Source: Candidatus Pacearchaeota archaeon (GTDB lineage Archaea > Nanobdellota > Nanobdellia > Pacearchaeales > GW2011-AR1). Taken from it: 5,593 bases of DNA. The stretch covers positions 1 to 5,593 of the forward strand of contig JACOWL010000025.1 of assembly GCA_016176815.1 (NCBI GenBank). Reading direction: 5' to 3'. The notes beneath the pieces were generated by a model. That model was given only the letters and a program-made list of their open reading frames with translations, searched no databases and was not told where the DNA came from. Positions 1 through 5,523 of the stretch are shown one piece after another (position 1 is the stretch's first letter; each line of letters begins with the position of its first letter). Both the position numbers and the translations under genes were made by a program.

Positions 1-2408
1 TTATACAAATCATTTTTATTTTTAAATAAATAATTTTCATATTTATTTTTATACCATTTTTTCAAAATAAAATAAACGGCAATTCCCAAAATAATTACAA
101 AAATGACTATCAACGCAAATAAACTCCATTTAAATTTATTGCCTGCTTTTTCCGGGGCCGCTCCGACGCCGGAATCTATATTTAGCGCATTAAGAGAGGG
201 AGAAATAAAAACAGGAAGAGATTCAAAGCCTATATCTTCTGTCGTATAAAATTCCATGTTTCCATCGGTAATTTCTTTAAAATAATATCCGGAATCATCA
301 TAAGAAATATTTTCTTTAAATCCAATTCCTTCCATTGCCTTTACAAAAACAAAGAAATTTTCCTGAGCCCCTAAATCCTTTATATTCAATTTAAACGCAT
401 TTACAAGAGGTTCTTCGCCAGAATCATAAATTGCAGAAAATTCTTTTTGGGAAATTTTTGCCTGAACATTATTTAAATCCCAGGTTAAAAGAGCATCTTT
501 GTATTCTTCTTCTAAATCAGCGTCATAACTTCCTCCGGCAATTGTTTCAATTGCGCTTAAATCTATATTTTCTTTTTTAGGGAAAAAAGTAAAAGGCGCA
601 GAATCCAGAGTTTTGCCTAGTGACTTTGGCAGTTCAATATTTAAAAGTTTAGAAAGCAGCTGCTGAAATTGCTGTTCAGTTCCGGCGTCTTTGATTAAAT
701 TATATTCGGCATTTAATGCGCTTAAATTATTTTCGATATTATTTAAATTCAAAATATTTTCAATTGCGCCGCTGGAAAATAAATCATAAGTTGAGATTTC
801 GCCTTTTATATTTGATAAATCGTTTTGTTTTTCAATTATTAAAGCAGGTAAAATATCTTTTGCAGAGCCAACTTCAATATTAAAAACTTTTGAAGAAATG
901 CCCCCCCTCGAATCTTTTAAAGTTAATGTAAGAAGATAATTTCCAATTGAGCCGTAAGTATAAGAGAGCTGATTTGCAGTTGTGATTCTTGTTGTTCCGT
1001 TGCTGTAAAAATCCCAGTTATATTCTGAAATCGTCGTATTTTCAGGAGCAGAAAACCTAACTTTAAAATTAGTTGGAAGCCCCGCTGCAGTTTTTGCAGG
1101 GTTTAGCGAGAGTATTTCCACGCCTTTTTTTACTTCAACTTGTTTTTCAAATAATTTTGAATCGTCAATATTTAATTTAAAGAGATATTCTCCAAGATTA
1201 TTTGGAACGGTAAAATTTCCTTTATCCAAATAAATTTTTTGGGCATTTGCGGTTATTTTTGCAGAATTCTGCGATAAATCATGAAGAGTATTTTTTTCAG
1301 TTGTTCCAAATCCAGGAACTCCATATTCAATTTTTCCGCTGAGCGTCAACTCTTGCGCAACATTTGAAATTAATTTTATCGGAACAATGCATTGTCTTCC
1401 TTTGCAGCTTAAGTTGTCATAATTTTCTTCAATATATAATTCACTTAAGTAAGAAGAAAATTCTCCTGTTGGAAGTTCGGGCTGGCTAAAAACATTATAA
1501 GCTGCAGTTTCATCATCTTGAGGGGGGGCTCCATAAAACCCGCACTGACCAGTATGCGCTTTCATTTTATAAGTTCCAGAACCTTCAGCAGACAAGCACA
1601 CATAATAATCTTTTTGTTTTACAACAAGATAATCTATATCGCAATAAACAGAAGATTCCTGAATTGAGACCGTCTGAGAAATATCGCATGAACCTGCAAG
1701 CGAATCATCTAAATCAACATCGTAAAGAGACATCTTTATATTTAAAGAATCTGCCGGAGAAGCTTTTTTTAATTTTGCTCCTAAACTATATCCCGGGGCT
1801 TCAGGAAGATTTGTTCTCTGGCAATATTTATCTCCATTTTTTATCAAAACCTCCTGCATTAAAGAATTTGTATAATCAAAACACGCATAATCTCGTGGAG
1901 CGCTCCATTCTTCTGTTTGAGTGTATGCTTTTGTATTTCCAATATCATTTTTTCCGTCGTTAAATAAATCTATTTTTAACTGGTTTTCTTTTGATTTTGC
2001 CGCGTTGCTTATTATGTTTAAATTGAAATCTTCTATTGAGTCAAGGTTTTGGTCAAAAACAAAACCAATTAATTTTTCCTCGCCTGCTTGCAAAGAAATT
2101 TGTTTTGATGATTGAGGAGCTGCTGCAGAATAAGAAGATTCACAATTTGCCGGATTGCAGGAATATTTATGTCTTGAGTCTGTTTTTAACAGCTCGATTA
2201 ATTTTACTGAATTTCCTGCTCCATCGCTGAAAACAGAAACTGCGGGCGCATTTGAGAAGCTGATATTTATCCATCCTTTGATATTTTCACCTTTGCTGTA
2301 TGATTCCTGAATTTCATATTTTTTATCCTTAAGTTCATAACTTGCAAAAATTCCTGCTATTAAAATAATTGCAAAAAAAAATATTAAAATTATTCTTTTA
2401 TTCACCAT
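1..2408 (-). CDS. Large PKD-domain surface protein with N-terminal signal anchor and C-terminal membrane anchor (partial, runs off left edge)
   Basis: The minus frame from the ATG at 2408 stays open for 802 codons to the window edge; I translated it codon by codon and found no stop. Residues 1-4 (MVNK) precede a hydrophobic stretch at about 5-24, a signal peptide or signal anchor. The exterior part has ten Cys (84, 89, 176, 196, 241, 256, 271, 289, 335, 340), none later, and several N-x-S/T sequons. Residues about 441-513 form a PKD-like beta-sandwich: NWDFYSNG near 464-471, YTYG at 483-486, then GNYLLTLTLKDSRGG. About 515-750 is unrecognised. A membrane helix at about 761-784 (WSLFALIVIFVIILGIAVYF) is followed by a Lys-rich tail, so both ends should be cytoplasmic. 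PKD domains are common in archaeal surface proteins; an adhesin or envelope role is inference. The gene contains C7/G7 and T9 tracts. Confidence 0.88.
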   Translation of the reverse strand, partial: MVNKRIILIFFFAIILIAGIFASYELKDKKYEIQESYSKGENIKGWINISFSNAPAVSVFSDGAGNSVKLIELLKTDSRHKYSCNPANCESSYSAAAPQSSKQISLQAGEEKLIGFVFDQNLDSIEDFNLNIISNAAKSKENQLKIDLFNDGKNDIGNTKAYTQTEEWSAPRDYACFDYTNSLMQEVLIKNGDKYCQRTNLPEAPGYSLGAKLKKASPADSLNIKMSLYDVDLDDSLAGSCDISQTVSIQESSVYCDIDYLVVKQKDYYVCLSAEGSGTYKMKAHTGQCGFYGAPPQDDETAAYNVFSQPELPTGEFSSYLSELYIEENYDNLSCKGRQCIVPIKLISNVAQELTLSGKIEYGVPGFGTTEKNTLHDLSQNSAKITANAQKIYLDKGNFTVPNNLGEYLFKLNIDDSKLFEKQVEVKKGVEILSLNPAKTAAGLPTNFKVRFSAPENTTISEYNWDFYSNGTTRITTANQLSYTYGSIGNYLLTLTLKDSRGGISSKVFNIEVGSAKDILPALIIEKQNDLSNIKGEISTYDLFSSGAIENILNLNNIENNLSALNAEYNLIKDAGTEQQFQQLLSKLLNIELPKSLGKTLDSAPFTFFPKKENIDLSAIETIAGGSYDADLEEEYKDALLTWDLNNVQAKISQKEFSAIYDSGEEPLVNAFKLNIKDLGAQENFFVFVKAMEGIGFKENISYDDSGYYFKEITDGNMEFYTTEDIGFESLPVFISPSLNALNIDSGVGAAPEKAGNKFKWSLFALIVIFVIILGIAVYFILKKWYKNKYENYLFKNKNDLY

Positions 2409-2410
2409 TT

Positions 2411-2430
2411 TTCTCTTATATAAAAGAGAA
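2411..2430. repeat. Palindrome in the divergent promoter region
   Basis: A perfect 7-bp inverted repeat: TTCTCTT at 2411-2417 and AAGAGAA at 2424-2430, around a 6-nt ATATAA centre. It lies between the likely TATA box and the start of the minus gene, and just upstream of the TATA box of the plus gene. That is a plausible position for an operator acting on both genes. It could also be a chance palindrome in AT-rich DNA. Confidence 0.45.
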
Positions 2431-2435
2431 TATAA
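2429..2435 (-). promoter_or_regulatory. Possible TATA box for the large surface-protein gene
   Basis: The minus strand reads TTATATT, centred about 24 nt upstream of the ATG at 2408, which fits a leaderless archaeal transcript. The TATAAA-like box at 2439-2447 also reads well on this strand and would give a leader of about 10 nt, so the choice between the two is uncertain. No Shine-Dalgarno sequence precedes the ATG. Confidence 0.35.
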
Positions 2436-2438
2436 TTA

Positions 2439-2447
2439 TTTATAAAA
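2439..2447 (+). promoter_or_regulatory. TATA box of the 92-residue plus-strand gene
   Basis: TTTATAAAA is centred about 25 nt upstream of the ATG at 2468. In archaea transcription starts about 25 nt downstream of the box centre, so the transcript should begin at or next to the start codon (leaderless). This supports the ATG at 2468 over the upstream in-frame ATG at 2369. Confidence 0.55.
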
Positions 2448-2467
2448 TCTACTCTTTTTGTTTTAAT

Positions 2468-2746
2468 ATGGAAATAAATACTTTTATACAGGTTCAAAAA
2501 TTTGTTGAAGCTGGAGAATATAAAAAACTTGAGGAATTATTAAAAAAGGAAAATATATTGTTTAATGCTGGGGAAAATTTAACTGATGGAAAATTTCTTA
2601 TAGCTTCTGTTTGGCAGGTTAAAGGAGAAATGCAGCAAAAAATTACAAGTGTTCTTGAAAAGTATGGGATGATATTTCAGAAATATCAGACAAGCAAATC
2701 TGAGCAAAACATTTATGATGTAAATTCATCAAAACTCTCGCATTGA
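2468..2746 (+). CDS. Small hypothetical protein, 92 residues, unrecognised
   Basis: I do not recognise this family. The frame is open further upstream, to an ATG at 2369, but that start lies inside the divergent gene and its extra 33 residues (KKILKLFFYSPFF...) look like translated promoter. The ATG at 2468 fits the TATA box. The protein is soluble and rich in Lys and Glu, with no signal peptide or membrane segment. Residues about 4-30 (amphipathic, ending in KKLEELLKKEN) and 53-75 are probably helical, separated by a strand-like stretch (KFLIASVWQVKG, 42-53). The 3' end overlaps the convergent membrane-protein gene by 34 bp. It is divergent from the large surface protein across 59 bp and may share regulation with it. 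It might be a small regulator or adaptor, but nothing in the sequence shows that. Confidence 0.6.
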   Translation: MEINTFIQVQKFVEAGEYKKLEELLKKENILFNAGENLTDGKFLIASVWQVKGEMQQKITSVLEKYGMIFQKYQTSKSEQNIYDVNSSKLSH

Positions 2747-3105
2747 TTCTCTATACAGGAACAATCCGCAGGCTCATTAGTTGTTGCTTTTTTAGAAGCA
2801 TATTTGAACATAAGCAATTTTGTTTTAATAGTGCCCTCTCCAACTGTCTGGTCATTTGCGCAAACATATCCCTCGCCTGAAATATAAAAAACATTATATC
2901 TTCCGCACTCGTTCGCTGAAGAGCAATTTCCTAATTCAGATTCATTTCCTAAATAATAATACACTGCAACGCCGATAATAGCTAATAAAATTATTAAAAT
3001 GATTATGTTGCCCATTGAAATTTTTCTTTTTTTAGGCTGTTCTTCGGAGGATTCTCCTGCAGAGGGTTCTGTTTCAGGAGTTTGTGATTGAATTTCGCTG
3101 TCCAT
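2713..3105 (-). CDS. Single-pass membrane protein with short cysteine-rich exterior domain, 130 residues
   Basis: No family recognised. The N-terminal 28 residues are cytoplasmic-type low complexity rich in Ser, Glu and Pro, ending in a basic stop PKKRK at 24-28. A strong membrane helix follows at about 32-52 (IIILIILLAIIGVAVYYYL), so the N-terminus should be inside and the C-terminus outside. The exterior part of about 78 residues carries six Cys (61, 67, 82, 115, 117, 122) in the pattern C-x5-C, C, C-x-C-x4-C, which could form three disulfides. The start is supported by AGTGAT 3 nt upstream of the ATG and by a TATA box further up. Its last 34 bp overlap the convergent plus-strand gene. The architecture suggests an envelope or secreted-domain role, but the function is unknown. 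Confidence 0.75.
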   Translation of the reverse strand: MDSEIQSQTPETEPSAGESSEEQPKKRKISMGNIIILIILLAIIGVAVYYYLGNESELGNCSSANECGRYNVFYISGEGYVCANDQTVGEGTIKTKLLMFKYASKKATTNEPADCSCIENQCESFDEFTS

Positions 3106-3108
3106 TTT

Positions 3109-3114
3109 ATCACT
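3109..3114 (-). promoter_or_regulatory. Ribosome binding site of the 130-residue membrane protein
   Basis: The minus strand reads AGTGAT, 3 nt before the ATG. It matches the 3' part of the archaeal Shine-Dalgarno consensus GGAGGTGAT in the expected register. It is the only convincing ribosome binding site in the window and implies a leadered transcript for this gene. Confidence 0.45.
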
Positions 3115-3140
3115 TTGTTTAATCTATAGAAAAAATATTG

Positions 3141-3149
3141 TTTATAAAA
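3141..3149 (-). promoter_or_regulatory. TATA box of the 130-residue membrane protein
   Basis: The minus strand reads TTTTATAAA, centred about 40 nt upstream of the ATG at 3105. A start about 25 nt downstream would give a leader of roughly 15 nt, which would include the AGTGAT ribosome binding site. The gene therefore probably has its own promoter, separate from rtcB. Confidence 0.45.
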
Positions 3150-3186
3150 TTTTTGTTTTAGGGAGCTCTGTTGAAAAACGAATAGA

Positions 3187-3209
3187 TGAAAAAATTTGAT
3201 ATTTTTTCA
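3187..3209 (-). terminator. Hairpin after rtcB, likely terminator
   Basis: A perfect 9-bp inverted repeat (TGAAAAAAT at 3187-3195 and ATTTTTTCA at 3201-3209) with a 5-nt loop begins 10 nt past the rtcB stop codon. On the minus transcript it follows a GATTTTT run directly after the stop and contains another U run. The T-rich sequence plus weak hairpin fits an archaeal transcription end or mRNA 3' stabiliser. Confidence 0.45.
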
Positions 3210-3218
3210 GTTAAAAAT

Positions 3219-4634
3219 CTAACCAATAATCACAACCAGCGGTTTTAATCTTGCAACTTTTTTTGAGATTCCTAAATCATGCACAACATTTACAACTTCT
3301 TCAATATCTTTGTAAACTTCGGGAGATTCTTCTGCAATTGCTTTGAAACTTCTTGATTTAATTTCAATATTTTTTTTATGAAGTTTTTCTTTTGTTTCTT
3401 CTCCTTTTAATTCTCTTATTGCTTTTGACCTTGACATAACTCGCCCGGCTCCGTGGACGCTGCTGCCCCAGCTAATTTCTTCGGATTTTTTTGCGCCGAC
3501 TAAAACATACGACGCTGTTCCCATTGTTCCCGGGATTAAAACAGGCTGTCCGACTTTTCTGTAAGCTTTTGGAATTTCTTCCCTCCCCGGTCCAAAACTT
3601 CTTGTAGCGCCTTTTCTATGAACGCAAACTTCCCTGATTTTTCCGTCAACAAGATGCTTCTCAAATTTTGCAATATTATGACAGACATCATAAACAACTT
3701 CAATTTCAATCTTTGGAAAAAAATATTTCATTTCTTCTCTTAGCCAGTGAGTCATTAATTGCTTGTTTGCAAAAGCAAAATTTACCGCGCAGCACATTGC
3801 GGAATAATAATCTTTTCCGAGCCGGCTTTTAATAGGCGCGCAGGCAAGTTCTCTATCGGGCAAATTTTCTGTTCCATATTCTTGTTCCATTTTTTTTATA
3901 TAATCTGACGCAATTTGATGCCCAAATCCTCTTGAACCGCAATGAATTAAAAAAACTGCCTGGTTTTTTTTCAGACCAAATGCTTTTGCAGTTTTTTCGT
4001 CAAAAATTTCATCAACAAATAAAATTTCCAGGAAATGATTGCCGGCGCCGAGCGTTCCAATCTGGCCAATGCCTCTTTTAATCGCTTTTTCTGAAACTTT
4101 GTTTGGGTCAGCTCCTTTTATGCAGCCTTCTTCTTCTGTATGCAAATAATCCTCTTTTTGTCCATATCCTTTTTCAACTAAATATTGCGCTCCGCCGAGC
4201 ATTAATTTTTTAAATTCTTCTTTTGTTATTTGAAAACTGCTTCCTCTTCCGACGCCGGACGGAATTTTTCTGTCAAGAGCTTCTAAAATTTCTTTTTGGT
4301 TTTTTAAAATATCCTGTTTTGTCAAGTTTGTTCTTAAAAGGCGGACCGAGCAGTTGATATCATAGCCGACTCCGCCAGGCGATATAACTCCTTTGTCCAA
4401 ATCAAAAGCGGCAACACCTCCAATTGGGAAACCATATCCCTGATGCGCATCAGCGAGGGCAATTGAAGTATTTATGATTCCAGGCAAATGCGCAACATTT
4501 TTTGCCTGTTCAAGAGTTTTGTCATTTTTAATATCTTCAAGAATTTTTTCAGAAGCATAAATTCTTACGGGAACATTCATTTTTCCTTCTTTGGGAATTT
4601 CATAAATATTTTCTGAAATTTTTTTTATTTCCAT
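3219..4634 (-). CDS. rtcB: RNA-splicing ligase RtcB (3'-phosphate/5'-OH RNA ligase)
   Basis: RtcB joins RNA ends bearing a 2',3'-cyclic phosphate or 3'-phosphate to 5'-OH ends, using GTP and Mn2+. It seals tRNA exons after intron removal and can repair RNA. At 471 residues it has the usual full archaeal length. By counting against Pyrococcus horikoshii RtcB as I remember it, the key residues are present: Asp62; Asp92 and Cys95 in GGVGYDINC; Asn199 and His200 in GAGNHFLE; His231 in HCGSRG; His319 in DVCHN; and His394 in SVHGAGR, the guanylylated histidine. Glu203, Ser375 and Tyr441 of the guanine pocket are also kept. The penultimate residue, Lys in P. horikoshii (K480), Escherichia coli and human proteins, is Ile470. 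There is no intein. The start fits a TATA box 24 nt upstream. Its activator archease is the next gene upstream on the same strand. Confidence 0.97.
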   Translation of the reverse strand: MEIKKISENIYEIPKEGKMNVPVRIYASEKILEDIKNDKTLEQAKNVAHLPGIINTSIALADAHQGYGFPIGGVAAFDLDKGVISPGGVGYDINCSVRLLRTNLTKQDILKNQKEILEALDRKIPSGVGRGSSFQITKEEFKKLMLGGAQYLVEKGYGQKEDYLHTEEEGCIKGADPNKVSEKAIKRGIGQIGTLGAGNHFLEILFVDEIFDEKTAKAFGLKKNQAVFLIHCGSRGFGHQIASDYIKKMEQEYGTENLPDRELACAPIKSRLGKDYYSAMCCAVNFAFANKQLMTHWLREEMKYFFPKIEIEVVYDVCHNIAKFEKHLVDGKIREVCVHRKGATRSFGPGREEIPKAYRKVGQPVLIPGTMGTASYVLVGAKKSEEISWGSSVHGAGRVMSRSKAIRELKGEETKEKLHKKNIEIKSRSFKAIAEESPEVYKDIEEVVNVVHDLGISKKVARLKPLVVIIG

Positions 4635-4654
4635 TATTAGATAAAAGCATATTC

Positions 4655-4662
4655 ATTTAAAT
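4655..4662 (-). promoter_or_regulatory. TATA box of rtcB (leaderless)
   Basis: ATTTAAAT is centred about 24 nt upstream of the rtcB ATG, so the transcript should begin at about the start codon. No Shine-Dalgarno sequence is seen between box and start, as expected for a leaderless mRNA. The box is a perfect palindrome and could also direct transcription on the plus strand, starting near 4684. Confidence 0.5.
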
Positions 4663-4687
4663 CTCTTTTGTTATGCTATTGTAAAAT

Positions 4688-4814
4688 TGCTCGCAACAAG
4701 TTGCTCGGATTTATTTATAATTCTACCTAGACAGCTTTTTTATTCATCGATTATTTTAAACTATTCACTTCTCGAACTTTGCTGTGAGGATAATTTTCTT
4801 AATTTCTGCGAGCA
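4688..4814. repeat. Long-range inverted repeat with internal stems, possible structured RNA
   Basis: TGCTCGCA at 4688-4695 is exactly complementary to TGCGAGCA at 4807-4814. Inside lie a second possible stem (ACAGC 4731-4735 with GCTGT 4781-4785, plus CCT 4726-4728 with AGG 4787-4789) and a small hairpin GCAA/TTGC at 4693-4704. TTGCTCG occurs twice (4687-4693, from TTGC, and 4701-4707), so the 3' strand could pair with either copy. The strand and even transcription are unknown. Confidence 0.3.
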
Positions 4815-4846
4815 GGTATTTGTTTGCTTCACCAATTTAATATTTT

Positions 4847-4876
4847 AATTTTAAGATTTAGTAAAAATCTAAAATT
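4847..4876 (-). terminator. AT-rich hairpin downstream of archease, possible terminator
   Basis: AATTTTAAGATTT (4847-4859) pairs with AAATCTAAAATT (4865-4876) over 12 bp with one bulged A and a 5-nt loop. It begins 27 nt past the archease stop on the minus strand and includes a T5 run. It may end or stabilise the archease transcript; AT-rich palindromes also arise by chance in such sequence. Confidence 0.35.
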
Positions 4877-4903
4877 TCTAACAGAGCAATTATTAAATAA
4901 TTT

Positions 4904-5335
4904 TTAAATATCCAAAACAACCTGACTAATCCATTTATCGCCAATTTTTTTTATAAACATTTCATTATAAGTTATTGCTTTGACATGCTCGCTTATATTA
5001 TAATCTTCAGCACTATCTCCAACAATTTCTGCTTCTATATTAAGCCTTTTTTTATTTAATTTTAAATTTACTATTTTAGAAGGCAGAAAATTTTTGCTGT
5101 CAATTAAAACCAAAAACTCTTCCAAGAAATTATACATTAAACTTTCCAAATCTTTTCCTTTAGCATGAATTTTAAATTTCTTTTTTTCTGAAATTTTTTT
5201 ATCATAAATTATATTAAATAAAGCTAAAGCAGAATTTTTAAAAACTTCTTCAGGAGTTTTTCCAAATGCCTGAAATTTTCTGTCTGCTGTATGCGGGAGA
5301 AATTTAAATTTTTTAGTATTTTTTTTGTTTTCCAT
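4904..5335 (-). CDS. Archease, activator of the RNA ligase RtcB
   Basis: Archease speeds guanylylation of RtcB, allows multiple turnover and broadens its nucleotide use. At 143 residues the protein is full length. It begins with the family hallmark FLPHTADRKFQAFGKTPEEVFKNSALALFNII (10-43, shown here in shortened form: HTAD at 15-18, then F-G-K-T-x-E-E-x-F), continues with DLESLMYNFLEEFL, and ends VKAITYNEM...ISQVVLDI. Asp18 and Asp142 match the metal-binding acidic residues known to matter in characterised archeases. Asn124 stands where the family more often has His (TYH). It is soluble. The ATG at 5335 is the only reasonable start: the frame upstream reaches a stop after 18 codons without another ATG. 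No clear TATA box or ribosome site precedes it, so it may be co-transcribed with the gene upstream. rtcB lies 269 bp downstream on the same strand. Confidence 0.93.
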   Translation of the reverse strand: MENKKNTKKFKFLPHTADRKFQAFGKTPEEVFKNSALALFNIIYDKKISEKKKFKIHAKGKDLESLMYNFLEEFLVLIDSKNFLPSKIVNLKLNKKRLNIEAEIVGDSAEDYNISEHVKAITYNEMFIKKIGDKWISQVVLDI

Positions 5336-5401
5336 CTTTAAATTGTTTATTGAAAAATTCGGGTTCCGAGTAGAGGAATTTGAATTTAGTCATTTTATTT
5401 T

Positions 5402-5488
5402 TCATTTCTCCCAACACCACAATTTTAATTCTTTAACTCGACCACGCTTGGACGAGTTTGTCAAAAAATTTCTCATTTTTTGTTCCAT
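5402..5488 (-). other. 28-codon open frame ending in a copy of the upstream gene's C-terminus
   Basis: The ATG at 5488 starts 1 nt after the stop of the upstream gene. The frame ends in VKELKLWCWEK, close to the PKELKLFCWKI end of that gene. No ribosome site or promoter is seen. It is more likely a leftover duplicated gene end than a functional peptide, but a real micro-protein cannot be excluded. Confidence 0.3.
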
Positions 5489-5523
5489 TTTATATTTTCC
5501 AGCAAAATAATTTTAATTCTTTA
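5421..5523. repeat. Exact 15-bp direct repeat, 88 nt apart
   Basis: AATTTTAATTCTTTA occurs at 5421-5435 and 5509-5523. On the minus strand each copy encodes KELKL in its frame, and the similarity continues at protein level for a further three or four residues (FCWK versus WCWE) up to a stop. The flanks beyond are unlike each other. Confidence 0.6.
5435..5458. repeat. GC-rich hairpin in the gap upstream of archease
   Basis: AACTCGACC at 5435-5443 pairs with GGACGAGTT at 5450-5458 with one A-A mismatch and a 6-nt loop. It stands out because the surroundings are very AT-rich. It is not followed directly by a T run on the minus strand, so it is not an obvious terminator for the upstream gene. 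It falls inside the 28-codon frame. Confidence 0.45.

Larger units (their letters stand above)
4635..4903. other. 269-bp gap between rtcB and archease; no gene found
   Basis: No open frame of useful length exists on either strand. The part next to archease (about 4821-4903) is very AT-rich, while 4681-4820 has about 45 G+C in 140 bases. It holds the rtcB promoter, a long-range inverted repeat with internal repeats, and an AT-rich hairpin, each listed separately. A 23-codon minus frame at 4765-4836 has coding-like purine-rich codons (reading GEANKYLLAEIKK) but is bounded by a stop on both sides. It may be a gene remnant or chance. Confidence 0.5.

Noticed and set aside
1664..2230. Three overlapping plus-strand open frames of 64-99 codons
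   Set aside because: They lie antisense within the continuous 802-codon surface-protein frame and are rich in Phe, Leu and Asn, as expected of reversed AT-rich coding sequence. No promoter or ribosome site supports them.
2369..2467. N-terminal extension of the 92-residue gene from an upstream ATG
   Set aside because: It would start inside the divergent surface-protein gene and run through both TATA boxes and the palindrome. The ATG at 2468 fits the TATA spacing.
3219..4634. Intein in RtcB, as found in some archaeal RtcB proteins
   Set aside because: The protein has normal length and the motifs around Cys95 and the other catalytic residues are uninterrupted.
4635..4903. tRNA gene or box C/D guide RNA between the RNA-ligase genes
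   Set aside because: Candidate T-loop bases (GTTCGAG) have no pairing stem, and no RTGATGA with a CTGA partner at suitable spacing was found.
5336..5489. tRNA or tRNA fragment suggested by the hairpin and by bits resembling GGTCGAG and TTCAAATTC
   Set aside because: No matching acceptor stem, no T-arm with paired stem and no anticodon arm could be built on either strand.
5325..5510. 61-codon plus-strand frame upstream of archease
   Set aside because: Phe-rich, overlaps the archease start antisense and the C-terminal end of the upstream gene, with no promoter. It looks like a shadow.
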